Below are positions 8,893-19,484 of a stretch of DNA of 64,000 bases, one piece after another. Numbering within the stretch: the stretch's first letter is position 1; the number at the start of each line of letters is the position of its first letter. This DNA comes from Streptomyces californicus (lineage in GTDB: Bacteria; Actinomycetota; Actinomycetes; Streptomycetales; Streptomycetaceae). The notes beneath the pieces are model-generated. The model saw only the letters and a list, made by a program, of their open reading frames with translations. It made no database searches and was not told the DNA's origin. The DNA lies in assembly GCF_000717645.1 (NCBI RefSeq), contig NZ_JNZZ01000026.1, forward strand, positions 50,918-114,917, given 5' to 3'. Both the position numbers and the translations under genes were made by a program.

Positions 8893-10419
8893 TCACGGAC
8901 GACGCAGCGCGTCGGCCGCCGCGGTCGCCGCGGGGCCCGCCGCCAGCTCGGTCTCCAGCAGCTGCTTGCCGAGCAGCTCCGGGTCGGGCAGCTCCATCGG
9001 GTACTCACCGTCGAAGCAGGCGCGGCAGAGGTTCGGCTTGTCGATCGTCGTCGCCTCGATCATGGAGTCGATCGAGATGTACGCGAGCGAGTCGGCGCCC
9101 ATGGAGGTGCAGATCTCGTCGACGGTCATGCCGTTGGCGATCAGCTCGGCGCGGGTGGCGAAGTCGATCCCGAAGAAGCAGGGCCACTTCACCGGCGGCG
9201 AGGAGATCCGGATGTGGATCTCGGCGGCGCCGGCCTCGCGGAGCATCCGGACCAGGGCGCGCTGGGTGTTGCCGCGGACGATCGAGTCGTCGACGACCAC
9301 CAGGCGCTTGCCCTTGATGACTTCCTTGAGCGGGTTCAGCTTGAGCCGGATGCCGAGCTGGCGGATGGTCTGCGAAGGCTGGATGAAGGTCCGGCCGACG
9401 TAGGCGTTCTTCACGAGGCCGGCCCCGAACGGGATGCCGCTGGCCTCCGCGTACCCGATCGCGGCGGGGGTGCCGGATTCCGGGGTCGCTATGACGAGGT
9501 CCGCCTCGACGGGGGCCTCGGCGGCCAGCTTGCGGCCCATCTCCACCCGGGAGAGGTAGACGTTCCGGCCGGCGATGTCGGTGTCGGGCCGGGCCAGGTA
9601 GACGTACTCGAAGACGCAGCCCTTGGGCTTCGCTTCCGCGAATCGCGAGGTGCGCAGACCGTTCTCGTCGATGGCGACGAGCTCGCCCGGCTCGATCTCG
9701 CGTACGTAGCTGGCGCCGCAGATGTCGAGCGCCGCGGACTCCGAGGCGACGACCCAGCCGCGCTCCAGGCGGCCGAGGACCAGCGGGCGGATGCCCTGCG
9801 GGTCGCGGGCGGCGTAGAGGGTGTGCTCGTCCATGAAGACGAGCGAGAACGCGCCCTTCACGTCGGGGAGCACCTTGGCGGCGGCTTCCTCGATGGTGAG
9901 CGGCTTGTCGTCCTCGTCGCGCTGCCCGGCGAGCAGCGCGGTCACCAGGTCGGTGTCGTTGGTCGCGGCGACCTGGGTGGCGCGGCCGTCCTTGCGCGGG
10001 AGGTCGGCGACCATCTCCGCGAGCTGGGCGGTGTTGACCAGGTTCCCGTTGTGGCCGAGGGCGATCGAGCCGTGCGCGGTGGCACGGAACGTCGGCTGCG
10101 CGTTCTCCCACACCGAGGCGCCGGTGGTGGAGTAGCGGGCATGTCCGACCGCGATATGGCCCTGGAGGGAACCCAGAGACGTTTCGTCGAAGACCTGCGA
10201 GACCAGTCCCATGTCCTTGAAGACCAGGATCTGGGACCCGTTGCTCACTGCGATGCCCGCGGATTCCTGTCCGCGGTGCTGCAGGGCATACAGTCCGAAA
10301 TAGGTGAGCTTGGCGACCTCTTCACCCGGAGCCCAGACACCGAAGACGCCACAAGCGTCCTGGGGGCCTTTCTCTCCGGGGAGCAGGTCGTGGTTGAGTC
10401 GTCCATCACCACGGGGCAC
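8893..10419 (-). CDS. purF: Amidophosphoribosyltransferase
   Basis: 508 residues from a GTG. It carries out the committed step of purine synthesis, making 5-phosphoribosylamine from PRPP and glutamine. The N-terminal Ntn-hydrolase glutaminase domain should be unmasked by removal of a 22-residue propeptide, leaving Cys23 (in QDACGVFG) as nucleophile. The C-terminal PRTase domain has the 13-residue PRPP signature VVVDDSIVRGNT near residue 370. Cysteines that could bind the regulatory 4Fe-4S cluster are visible (for example KWPCFFG and LCRACFDGEY). No good ribosome site precedes the GTG. Upstream lies a long repeat-rich gap rather than another purine gene. Confidence 0.97.
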   Translation of the reverse strand: MPRGDGRLNHDLLPGEKGPQDACGVFGVWAPGEEVAKLTYFGLYALQHRGQESAGIAVSNGSQILVFKDMGLVSQVFDETSLGSLQGHIAVGHARYSTTGASVWENAQPTFRATAHGSIALGHNGNLVNTAQLAEMVADLPRKDGRATQVAATNDTDLVTALLAGQRDEDDKPLTIEEAAAKVLPDVKGAFSLVFMDEHTLYAARDPQGIRPLVLGRLERGWVVASESAALDICGASYVREIEPGELVAIDENGLRTSRFAEAKPKGCVFEYVYLARPDTDIAGRNVYLSRVEMGRKLAAEAPVEADLVIATPESGTPAAIGYAEASGIPFGAGLVKNAYVGRTFIQPSQTIRQLGIRLKLNPLKEVIKGKRLVVVDDSIVRGNTQRALVRMLREAGAAEIHIRISSPPVKWPCFFGIDFATRAELIANGMTVDEICTSMGADSLAYISIDSMIEATTIDKPNLCRACFDGEYPMELPDPELLGKQLLETELAAGPAATAAADALRRP

Positions 10420-11120
10420 GGCACCGAGTGTAGGGGAGATCGACCACTGGTCCGAATTGAGGACCGGTGGGCAAACGCGCGAGGGCCCGCGCGGGGCGGG
10501 CCCGGCCGCCGCCCGGCGCGGGGGTTTCGCGGGACTTCGCGCGGTGACCCTGCGTGACGGCCGAACCGGTGGCGTCGTCGGCGCGAGGCGGCTGCGGCGC
10601 TTTCCTGCGGGCCGGACGGCTGGTTACCGAACGGTAGATCGCGGCGGGGGAGAACGGGCGTCCGTGGCGCTCGGTGAAGCCGCCCGGACTCCGCAGCGGC
10701 CGCTGGCCGAACGCTCGTTTCGTGGCGAGCCTCACACCTCCGGGCTCCGGGCGGCCGGGCGTCGAGCGCCGGGCGGCCGGGCTCCGGGCTTCGGGCTTCG
10801 TGCGCGGGGCGGGTCGCGCGTCCGGGTCCGGGCTTTGTGCGCGGGGCGGGTCGTGCGTCCGGGCTTCATGCGTCCGGGCTTCATGCGTCCGGGCTTCATG
10901 CGTCGAGGGTGTGTGCGGCCGGGGTGCGTGACGCCGGGATGCGTGCGGCCGGGGTGCGTCCGCTTGCGTGCGGCCGGGTTGCGTCCGCGTGCGTGCGGCC
11001 GGGGTGCGTCCGCTTGCGTGCCTCGGGTTGCGTGCGGCCTCGCTCCGGGCTTCGCGCTCGGGGCGGACGGCGCGGGTCGCGGGCCGCCTCGGGGCCGCTG
11101 TCCGTACTTCGAGCAGACCG
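10420..11120. repeat. Gene-free gap with degenerate tandem repeats
   Basis: About 700 bp between the divergent purF and sulfatase genes. The left part (to about 10700) should hold the purF promoter. From about 10740 to 11060 the sequence is built of short imperfect repeats: CGTCCGGGCTTCATG occurs three times exactly in tandem (10856-10870, 10871-10885, 10886-10900), followed by several copies of a unit like GTGCGGCCGGGGTGCGT. No open frame here resembles a protein. Similar short degenerate repeats fill other gaps in this window (25.3, 28.3, 30.5 and 32.0 kb). Confidence 0.7.
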
Positions 11121-11149
11121 TTGACAGGCCCATGCCCTGTTGGCAGGCT
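11121..11149 (+). promoter_or_regulatory. Promoter of the sulfatase leader transcript
   Basis: TTGACA at 11121-11126, 17-bp spacer, CAGGCT at 11144-11149. Only 8 nt separate the -10 box from the leader ATG, so transcription would start at or within a few bases of that codon: a leaderless mRNA. Confidence 0.65.
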
Positions 11150-11157
11150 CCTCCCCC

Positions 11158-11250
11158 ATGCAGCCCCTCGGTGATCTCTCGATCACGCTCGTGGAGCGCC
11201 GGCACGTCGATCTGGGACGTGTAGCGAGCGCCATCTGTCGCCACGCCTGA
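11158..11250 (+). CDS. Sulfur-type leader peptide upstream of sulfatase
   Basis: A 30-residue open frame ending LVERRHVDLGRVASAICRHA. The core LVxRRHVDLGRxxSAIC is the hallmark of the short actinobacterial leader peptides found in front of sulfur-assimilation genes, where the conserved cysteine codon (residue 27 of 30 here, TGT) is thought to let translation sense cysteine supply. There is no ribosome site; the promoter sits so close that the ATG is probably the 5' end of the mRNA. The peptide lies 199 nt upstream of a sulfatase, a sulfur-scavenging enzyme, which supports a cis-regulatory role. The peptide call is strong; the attenuation mechanism is inference. Confidence 0.8.
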   Translation: MQPLGDLSITLVERRHVDLGRVASAICRHA

Positions 11251-11335
11251 GGCAGCCGCACCCCCGAAATCCCCGCAGGGCCTCCGCCCCGGGCTTCGGC
11301 CTGCGCGCACGCTTTCCTCCCTCTCTTTCTTCGCC

Positions 11336-11379
11336 CCCGGCGGGCGGGTGCGCCCGTTCCCGGGCCGCCGCCCGCCGGG
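11336..11379 (+). other. Hairpin between leader peptide and sulfatase
   Basis: CCCGGCGGGCGG (11336-11347) and its exact complement (11368-11379) make a 12-bp GC-only stem around a 20-nt loop, between the leader stop and the sulfatase start. It could be the switch element of the leader. It has no U tract. Confidence 0.5.
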
Positions 11380-11449
11380 ACGCCGCGCGCCCACCGCCTC
11401 GTGCCCCGCCGTCCTGTGACCGGCGCCCGAGGCCCTCCCAGGAGCCCCC

Positions 11450-12913
11450 ATGACCTCTCACGACGCCCACGCACGTCCGGACGTACACACCGGTACGCCG
11501 CTGAGCCGGCGCGCCTTCACCACCGCTGTCGGCGCGACCGCGGCCGCCGCTACCGGGCTGGCGGCAGCCGCCCCGGCAGCCGCGGCCGGGTCCGCCGCCG
11601 ACGACATCCCGCGGGAACGCCCGTTCCGTGCCGCCCGCGGCCGGCACGCGCGCCGGCCCAACATCCTCTTCATCCTCGGCGACGACCTCGGCTGGGCGGA
11701 CCTCTCCTCCTACGGGTCCCCGCACATCCGCACCCCCCACCTGGACGGGCTGGCGCGGCAGGGGGTGCGCTTCACCGACGCGTACGCGGGGTCGGCGACC
11801 TGCTCCCCGACCCGGTTCAGCCTCTACACGGGGCGCTACCCGGGACGGACGAAGGGCGGGCTCGCCGAGCCGATCGCCGACCGGTCGGTGGGGCTGGAGC
11901 CCACCCATCCGACGCTGGCCTCGCTGCTGCGCGGCGCCGGCTACGCGACCGCGCTGATCGGCAAGTGGCACTGCGGATACCTGCCGGACTACAGCCCGAC
12001 GAAGTCGGGGTACGACGAGTTCTTCGGCAACTTCGGCGGGGCCCTGGAGTACTACTCCAAGCTCGGTCTGGCGGGCGAGTACGACCTGTACGAGGGCGAC
12101 GCGACGTACAAGGACCTGCGCTACTACACCCGGATCCTCACGGAACGCGCGAGCGAGTACGTACGGCGCGACCACGGCGACAGGCCGTGGCTGCTCAATC
12201 TGAACTTCACCACCCCGCACTGGCCCTGGATCGCCGACGGCGACACCGGGGCGAGTGCCGAGATCGTCCGCCGGATCAAGGCCGGCGACCGGTCCGCCCT
12301 CTGGCACGCCGACGGCGGCTCGGTCGAGAAGTACACGGAGATGGTCGAGGACCTGGACCGCTCGGTCGGCGAGGTGCTCAAGGCGCTGAAGCGGTCGGGG
12401 CAGGAGAAGGACACCCTGGTCTTCTTCGCCAGCGACAACGGCGGAGAGCGGTTCTCCTACAACTGGCCGCTCGCCGGCAGCAAGGGCTCCCTCCAGGAGG
12501 GCGGCATCCGCGTCCCCTCGGTGCTGCGCTGGCCCGCGCGCATCGACGGGCGGCAGGTCAGCGACCTGCCGGTGTTCTCCCCCGACTGGACGGCCACCCT
12601 GCTGGAGCTGGGCGGGGCGCGGCCGGACCCCGCCCATCCGCTGGACGGCGTCAGCCTCGCGGGGTACCTGCTGCGGGGCGAGACGCCGAGAGAACGCGAC
12701 CTGTTCTGGCGGGTGCGCGGCGAACGGGCCCTGCGGCGCGGCGACTGGAAGTACTACCGGGGCAGGAGCGGGACCGACCAGCTGTTCAACCTGGCCGAGG
12801 ACCGGCGCGAGCAGGCCGACCGCGCGAAGGCCGACCCGGGGCGGCTCGCCGAGTTGCGGGCGTCGTGGGAGCGGACGGACTCCGGCCTGCTCCCCTACCC
12901 GACGGGTTCCTGA
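11450..12913 (+). CDS. Tat-exported type I sulfatase
   Basis: 487 residues. The N-terminus has a twin-arginine signal (LSRRAFTTAVGATAAAATG, then an Ala-rich stretch), so the enzyme is exported folded. The type I sulfatase signature CSPTR is present; its Cys118 would be converted to formylglycine by a formylglycine-generating enzyme. Metal-binding sequences are also visible: NILFILGDDLGWADL near residue 70 and FFASDNGGE near residue 325. It hydrolyses sulfate esters outside the cell; the substrate cannot be told. The ribosome site CCAGGAG precedes the ATG. Expression is likely controlled through the leader peptide and hairpin upstream. It is convergent with a lipoprotein gene. Confidence 0.92.
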   Translation: MTSHDAHARPDVHTGTPLSRRAFTTAVGATAAAATGLAAAAPAAAAGSAADDIPRERPFRAARGRHARRPNILFILGDDLGWADLSSYGSPHIRTPHLDGLARQGVRFTDAYAGSATCSPTRFSLYTGRYPGRTKGGLAEPIADRSVGLEPTHPTLASLLRGAGYATALIGKWHCGYLPDYSPTKSGYDEFFGNFGGALEYYSKLGLAGEYDLYEGDATYKDLRYYTRILTERASEYVRRDHGDRPWLLNLNFTTPHWPWIADGDTGASAEIVRRIKAGDRSALWHADGGSVEKYTEMVEDLDRSVGEVLKALKRSGQEKDTLVFFASDNGGERFSYNWPLAGSKGSLQEGGIRVPSVLRWPARIDGRQVSDLPVFSPDWTATLLELGGARPDPAHPLDGVSLAGYLLRGETPRERDLFWRVRGERALRRGDWKYYRGRSGTDQLFNLAEDRREQADRAKADPGRLAELRASWERTDSGLLPYPTGS

Positions 12914-12962
12914 CCCGCCGCCCGGCGGGCTCCCGCCCCGGGTCCCGGTCGCTTCGTCCGGG

Positions 12963-13796
12963 TCACCCGTGCTGGGAGGCGGACTCGGGGGCCTCGGCGG
13001 TGGCGCCGAGGCCCTTGCCGTCCTTGGCGGTGAGGGTGAGCGTGCTGCCCTTGATCGTGTACGTCGCCGGGCCGTCGAGGGCCGCGAGCACGGCGCGCTC
13101 CACCTCCATCTCGGCCTCCGGACACATCTTCTTGGTGCCCGCGATCGCGCCGAAGTCGATCGTGGAGCCCTTCACGGTGGCCTGGCCGCTGAAGGAGTTG
13201 CAGCCGGAGTTGCCCCGTACGGTGCCGTCGTCGGCGAAGGTCAGGTAGGGCGTCCACTCCTTCGGCAGGTCCGCCGGGACGGTGGTGGCCGTCTCGCCGG
13301 CGAGCAGCGTGTTCACCGTCCACCGGGTGCCGACCAGGTCGGCCGCCTTCTCCTCGCTGAGCTCCATGGTCGTGCCGCCTTCCTTGGTCAGGGTCAGCTT
13401 CTTCCCGGAGAGTTCGGCGGTCAGCTCGCCGCCCATGGCCTCGATGGCGGCCTTCTCGAACTTCTCGATGTCCTCGTCGCAGACCATCTGCGTGGTGACG
13501 GGCTTGCCGAGGGTGACCCGGTCGCCCTTCACCCGGGCGTCGACGCCGATGTGGTTGCAGCCGAAGTCGGCCGTGGCGCGGCCCTTCGGGTCGATCTGCA
13601 TGCGGGCCCCCTCCGGGGCCTCGGTCTTCTTCCCGTCGACGGTCACGGAGTCGACGCTCCACGCGACCCCGGTGACGGGGACGTCGCTCTGCACGGTGTC
13701 GCCGCCGCCGGAGCCGGAACCCGACTCCGTACCGCAGGCGGCGAGGGTGAGGAGGGCCAGGACACTGACGCTGAGGGTCATCCGTTGTGTGCGCAT
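12963..13796 (-). CDS. META-domain lipoprotein
   Basis: 277 residues. A signal peptide ends in the lipobox LAAC (Cys21), so the protein is lipid-anchored on the outer face of the membrane. Two META domains follow (HslJ-like), the first around residues 35-130 with GCNHIGVDAR, the second around 150-260 with VGTRWTVNTLLAG, NSGCNSFSG and KKMCPEAEMEVE; the paired cysteines fit disulfides. META proteins are linked to stress resistance and protein secretion in other bacteria, but no biochemical role is established. It stands alone between the sulfatase and a mycothiol/sterol-carrier-type gene. Confidence 0.88.
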   Translation of the reverse strand: MRTQRMTLSVSVLALLTLAACGTESGSGSGGGDTVQSDVPVTGVAWSVDSVTVDGKKTEAPEGARMQIDPKGRATADFGCNHIGVDARVKGDRVTLGKPVTTQMVCDEDIEKFEKAAIEAMGGELTAELSGKKLTLTKEGGTTMELSEEKAADLVGTRWTVNTLLAGETATTVPADLPKEWTPYLTFADDGTVRGNSGCNSFSGQATVKGSTIDFGAIAGTKKMCPEAEMEVERAVLAALDGPATYTIKGSTLTLTAKDGKGLGATAEAPESASQHG

Positions 13797-13968
13797 GGCG
13801 ATGTGACGGAACGGGACCCCGATCCGGTTCCGTACGCTCCGCTTCCAGTCGCGCGGACGGTCAGGGGGACGTTCAGGGCGACGTTCGGGGGGGACGTTCG
13901 GGGGGCGGGCCGGCGGGCGGGGCTGATGATGGGCGAGCAGGCGGGCGCGCGGGCGGCGCGCAAGGGGC

Positions 13969-14766
13969 TCACTTCAGCAGGGGCAGCAGCGCGGCCAGGT
14001 CGGCCCGCTCCCCACTGGCGCTGACCTCGGCGTCCGCCAGGGCCCGCGCCCACTCCGTACGCCCGGTGGCAAGCCGGATCCAGGTCAGCGGGGCGGTCTC
14101 CACGACGTTGGGCGGGGTGCCCCGGGTGTGCTTGGGGCCGCCGATGCACTGGACCACCGCGAACGGCGGGACGCGCACCTCGACCGAGCCGCCCGGCGCC
14201 CGGTCCGCGAGCGTGTCCGCCAGCAGCCGGGTGCAGGCGGCCAGCGCCTGCCGGTCGTACGGGATCTCCAGCCCGAGCGCCGCGTTCAGGTCGTCGGTGT
14301 GGACGGCCAGCTCGACGGTCCGGGTGACCAGGTAGTCCGTCAGCCGCATGGAGCCGACGCGGGTGGGCAGCAGCCGCTCCCCCGTGCCGGAGGCGGGGAC
14401 GTCGGCGAGGAAGGCCGCCTCCACCTCGCCGTACAGCGCGAGGAGGTCGGGGTGGGCGGCCCCCGGGGCCGGGGCATCGGGGTCCCGGACGGCCGCCGCG
14501 ACGGCGGGCGGCCACTCCAGGAGGGCGGTCGCGGGCTTGGGGCCGGGCGGCTCCGGCAGGGCCAGGTCCCGGCTGACCGAGCCGAGCCCCAGCGCGATGT
14601 GCGCGACCAGATCGCGCACCGTCCAGGCGCCCAGCCGGGTCGGCGCGGCGAGCTGCTCGGGCGTCAACGCGCCTACGGCGTCGCGCACATGGCCGAACTG
14701 GGCGAGGACCGCCGTACGGGTCCTGGTGTGGTCGTAGACGCGCGGGCGCTTCTTGGCCGGGGGCAT
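13969..14766 (-). CDS. Sterol-carrier / mycothiol maleylpyruvate isomerase-like protein
   Basis: 265 residues from an ATG (MPPAKKRPRVYDHTR); a TTG ten codons upstream is unlikely to be the start. The N-terminal part, with LGAWTVRDLVAHIALGLG and LAVHTDDLNAALG, is the four-helix DinB/MDMPI-type metal-binding fold; histidines in VAHI and VHTDDL are candidate ligands. The C-terminal 80 or so residues (VRVPPFAVVQCIGGPKHTRG ... WIRLATGRTEWARALADAEV) are an SCP-2-like small-molecule-binding domain. The protein is cytoplasmic. Homologues accompany the purL region in Streptomyces, but no substrate is known. Start position moderately sure. Confidence 0.85.
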   Translation of the reverse strand: MPPAKKRPRVYDHTRTRTAVLAQFGHVRDAVGALTPEQLAAPTRLGAWTVRDLVAHIALGLGSVSRDLALPEPPGPKPATALLEWPPAVAAAVRDPDAPAPGAAHPDLLALYGEVEAAFLADVPASGTGERLLPTRVGSMRLTDYLVTRTVELAVHTDDLNAALGLEIPYDRQALAACTRLLADTLADRAPGGSVEVRVPPFAVVQCIGGPKHTRGTPPNVVETAPLTWIRLATGRTEWARALADAEVSASGERADLAALLPLLK

Positions 14767-14802
14767 GGGGCCGAGCGTAACCGGCCCCACCGACAACGCC
14801 GG

Positions 14803-15855
14803 TCAGCTCCCCGCCGCCCGCCCCTCGACCGGCCGCCCGGCCTGCTGCTCAGTCGGCCGCCCTGCCTGCTTCTCGGCCCGCTCCTCTGTCGGCTGCCCGC
14901 CCCGCTCCTCCGGCTCCACGACCGTGAACGTCTCGCCGTTGGCGGGGACCCCGACGCCCCGCCAGGTGAAGGGGACGCCCCGGGCGGCGTCGGGGTCCGG
15001 GCCGTCCATCAGGTGGAAGTGGAGGTGCGGTTCGGTGGTGTTGCCGGAGTTGCCCACGCGCCCGATCCCCTGCCCGGCGCGGACCCGGTCCCCGGCCCTC
15101 ACCCGGAGCGAGCCGCGCCGGAGGTGGGCGTACACGGCGTACGTGCCGCCGCCGAGGTCCAGGATCACGTGGTTGCCGATGATCCGGTGCGCGCCGACGA
15201 TCGAGCGGACGGGGGCCTCCGCGAGCATCAGATAAGCGAGGGCCGGCAGCGAGTTCCGGCTCAGGTGGTCGCGCTGGCCGTCGCTCGCCACGACGACCGT
15301 CGCGTCGGCCACCGCGAGCAGCGGGGCGCCGAAGGCCGGGAAGGCGCGGTTGCGGCGGACGACCGGCCAGAACAGGCGGAACGCCGGGCGGGCCACCGGG
15401 CCGACCTCCGGACGGGTCGCCGGGCCGGCCGCCGGGCGGGCCACCGGGCGGGTCGCCGGGTCAGCCGCCGGACGGGGCGCCGGGGCGGCCCCCGGGCGAC
15501 CGGGCGCCTCGCCCTCCGCCGTCTCCGGCTGGGCCACGATGTCGATCGCGTACGTCTGCCCGTACGCGTGCGTCCCATGGCTCGGCACCTTGTCCGCCGG
15601 GCTGTTGAGGGCCTTCCAGCGGCCGGTCACCGGCGGCGCGACCTCCACCGGGGGCCCCGGCTCGCCCCGGGGCGCGGCGGTCCTGGCCTGGAGCGACATC
15701 GTCGCCACCATGAGGGCGAGGACGACCAGGGCGGGCAGGAGCGTGGTGGCCCACCAGGGACCGGGCAGATCGGTGACGAACTCACCGATCGCCAGCGCGA
15801 TCAGGACCAGCCAGGACAGCCTCATGGCGATCGGGACGACTCTGCGGACGGACAT
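14803..15855 (-). CDS. Membrane-anchored M23-family metallopeptidase
   Basis: 350 residues. Two transmembrane helices lie near residues 12-30 and 36-54. A low-complexity linker around 115-165, built on RPxxRP/AxGPA repeats, is followed by an M23 (LytM-like) domain with GNHVILDLGGGTYAVYAHL and the zinc-site motif HLHFH near residue 278. The usual upstream HxxxD ligand pair is not clear to me, partly because the linker is inserted before it. The family cleaves peptidoglycan cross-bridges, which implies a cell-wall role. It follows an ArsR-type regulator gene by 70 bp on the same strand, so the two are probably an operon and the regulator its controller. Confidence 0.85.
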   Translation of the reverse strand: MSVRRVVPIAMRLSWLVLIALAIGEFVTDLPGPWWATTLLPALVVLALMVATMSLQARTAAPRGEPGPPVEVAPPVTGRWKALNSPADKVPSHGTHAYGQTYAIDIVAQPETAEGEAPGRPGAAPAPRPAADPATRPVARPAAGPATRPEVGPVARPAFRLFWPVVRRNRAFPAFGAPLLAVADATVVVASDGQRDHLSRNSLPALAYLMLAEAPVRSIVGAHRIIGNHVILDLGGGTYAVYAHLRRGSLRVRAGDRVRAGQGIGRVGNSGNTTEPHLHFHLMDGPDPDAARGVPFTWRGVGVPANGETFTVVEPEERGGQPTEERAEKQAGRPTEQQAGRPVEGRAAGS

Positions 15856-15925
15856 GAACGTCTCCCCCTGTTGTCTGCGTTGTCTGCGTTCGGTCCGCGG
15901 TTGCCGGGGAGCGTTCGACGCCCCC

Positions 15926-16444
15926 TTACGGCCGCGCCGCCGTCAGCACCACCAGCAGCGGTACGACCCGGGCGGGCGGGACCTCGTAGCGGCCCCGTCC
16001 CGCGGCCTGGAGCCAGCCGGTACCGGTCAGTTGGCGCAGGTGGTGGTAGATCTGGCCGGTGGTGCCCGCCCCGTCGAGCGCGGCCAGTTCGGCGGCCGTG
16101 CTCAGGCCGCCGAGGATTTCGCGGAGCAGGCGCAGCCGGACCGGGTGGCCCAGCGCGGCGAACGAGTCGGCGGCGTCCGCCCAGTCCCCGTCGAGCAGAG
16201 CCTCGGTGAGGGCGCCGTACTGCCATCCGTACTGCTCGCCGGTGGGCAGCCGTACCGAGCCCGCGTAGAGCACTCCCCCGTCCGCCCCGGCCTCCCCGAC
16301 GTCGGTGAGCTGCTGTCTCAGCCCCTCCAACGCCCAGAAGTCGCCGTCGCCCAGCCGTGGGGAGGCGGAGTCGGAGTCCCGCCCCTCCAGCGCCGTGAGC
16401 CGCCGCTCCAGCTCGGCGACCCGCTGCTCCAGATCCAGCTCCAT
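15926..16444 (-). CDS. ArsR-like winged-helix regulator
   Basis: 172 residues. A short coiled coil (about residues 1-22, LEQRVAELERRLTALEGR) precedes a middle segment and an ArsR-type winged helix with AALGHPVRLRLLREILGG and TTGQIYHHLRQLTGTGWL (about 95-150). No metal-binding cysteine pair is seen, so the signal is probably not a metal. A perfect 16-bp palindrome lies 11 nt upstream of the ATG and is the obvious candidate for an autoregulatory operator. Downstream, an M23 peptidase gene is probably in the same operon. Confidence 0.85.
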   Translation of the reverse strand: MELDLEQRVAELERRLTALEGRDSDSASPRLGDGDFWALEGLRQQLTDVGEAGADGGVLYAGSVRLPTGEQYGWQYGALTEALLDGDWADAADSFAALGHPVRLRLLREILGGLSTAAELAALDGAGTTGQIYHHLRQLTGTGWLQAAGRGRYEVPPARVVPLLVVLTAARP

Positions 16445-16454
16445 GAATCCATCC

Positions 16455-16470
16455 TTACGTAATTACGTAA
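16455..16470. promoter_or_regulatory. Operator-like palindrome TTACGTAATTACGTAA
   Basis: Two tandem copies of the 8-bp palindrome TTACGTAA, together a perfect 16-bp palindrome and strikingly AT-rich here. It lies 11-26 bases upstream of the ArsR-like start codon (minus strand), the position expected for an autorepressor site. Confidence 0.7.
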
Positions 16471-16498
16471 TTTCTACAAGAGGGGGTGCGGGAAGGCA

Positions 16499-16533
16499 GA
16501 AGCCCCCGCCCGGACAGTCCGGGCGGGGGCTTC
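16499..16533 (-). terminator. Terminator after purL
   Basis: A perfect 16-bp stem (GAAGCCCCCGCCCGGA with its complement) and 3-nt loop, 25 nt past the purL stop codon. It also separates purL from the ArsR-like gene that lies further along the same strand. Confidence 0.88.
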
Positions 16534-16557
16534 GGGGAACGCCGGTCGGCGCGCGGC

Positions 16558-18803
<2,246 letters not shown>

Positions 18804-18807
<4 letters not shown>

Positions 18808-19484
18808 GCGTTGACCAGCTTCTTGATGATCGAGGTGAAGAAACCGAGGCCGTCGGTGCGGCCGGTGCCGATGAGCGGCTCCACGGCGTGCTCCGGGTGC
18901 GGCATCAGGCCGACGATGTTGCCCGCGGCGTTGGTGATGCCCGCGATGTCGCGGAGCGAGCCGTTGGGGTTGCCGTCCAGGTAGCGGAAGGCGACCCGGC
19001 CCTCGGCCTCCAGCTCGTCGAGCGTGCGCTCGTCGGCGGTGTACCGGCCGTCCATGTTCTTGAGCGGGACCCTGATCTCCTGGCCGGCGCTGTAGTCCGA
19101 GGTCCAGGCGGTCTCCGCGTTCTCCACCCGCAGCGTCTGGTCGCGGCAGATGAAGTGGAGGTGGTTGTTGCGCAGCATCGCGCCGGGCAGCAGGTGCGCC
19201 TCGGTCAGGATCTGGAAGCCGTTGCAGATGCCGAGGACCGGCATACCGGCCTTCGCCTGCTCGATCAGGGTTTCCATGACCGGCGAGAAGCGGGAAATCG
19301 CTCCGGCGCGGAGGTAGTCCCCGTACGAGAATCCGCCGGCCAGCACGACCGCGTCGACCTGGTGGAGATCCTTGTCGCGGTGCCACAGGGATACGGGTTC
19401 GGCGCCCGCGATCCGGACGGCGCGCAGGGCGTCCTGATCATCGAGGGTGCCGGGAAAAGTGACGACGCCGATACGGGTGGTCAC
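18804..19484 (-). CDS. purQ: Phosphoribosylformylglycinamidine synthase, glutaminase subunit
   Basis: 226 residues from a GTG that overlaps the purS stop (GTGA). It is a class I glutamine amidotransferase that supplies ammonia to PurL. The nucleophile is Cys87 in GICNGFQ; the His-Glu pair is in [10 protein letters not shown] (about residues 194-202). The N-terminal sequence [14 protein letters not shown] and [14 protein letters not shown] are characteristic. It is the middle gene of the purS-purQ-purL operon, with 4-bp overlaps on both sides that keep the subunits in step. Confidence 0.98.

Noticed and set aside
10420..11120. CRISPR array or phage attachment repeats in the purF gap
   Set aside because: Units are short, directly abutting and without unique spacers; no cas gene is near.
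10304..11224. Plus-strand open frame over the purF start and the repeat region
   Set aside because: It reads tandem repeats such as RPGFMRPGFM and overlaps purF in antisense; no protein-like feature.
18808..19386. N-terminal extension of purL by 193 codons
   Set aside because: It is out of frame with purQ, which fills this stretch with an intact glutaminase; PurL of normal length starts at the ATGA overlap.
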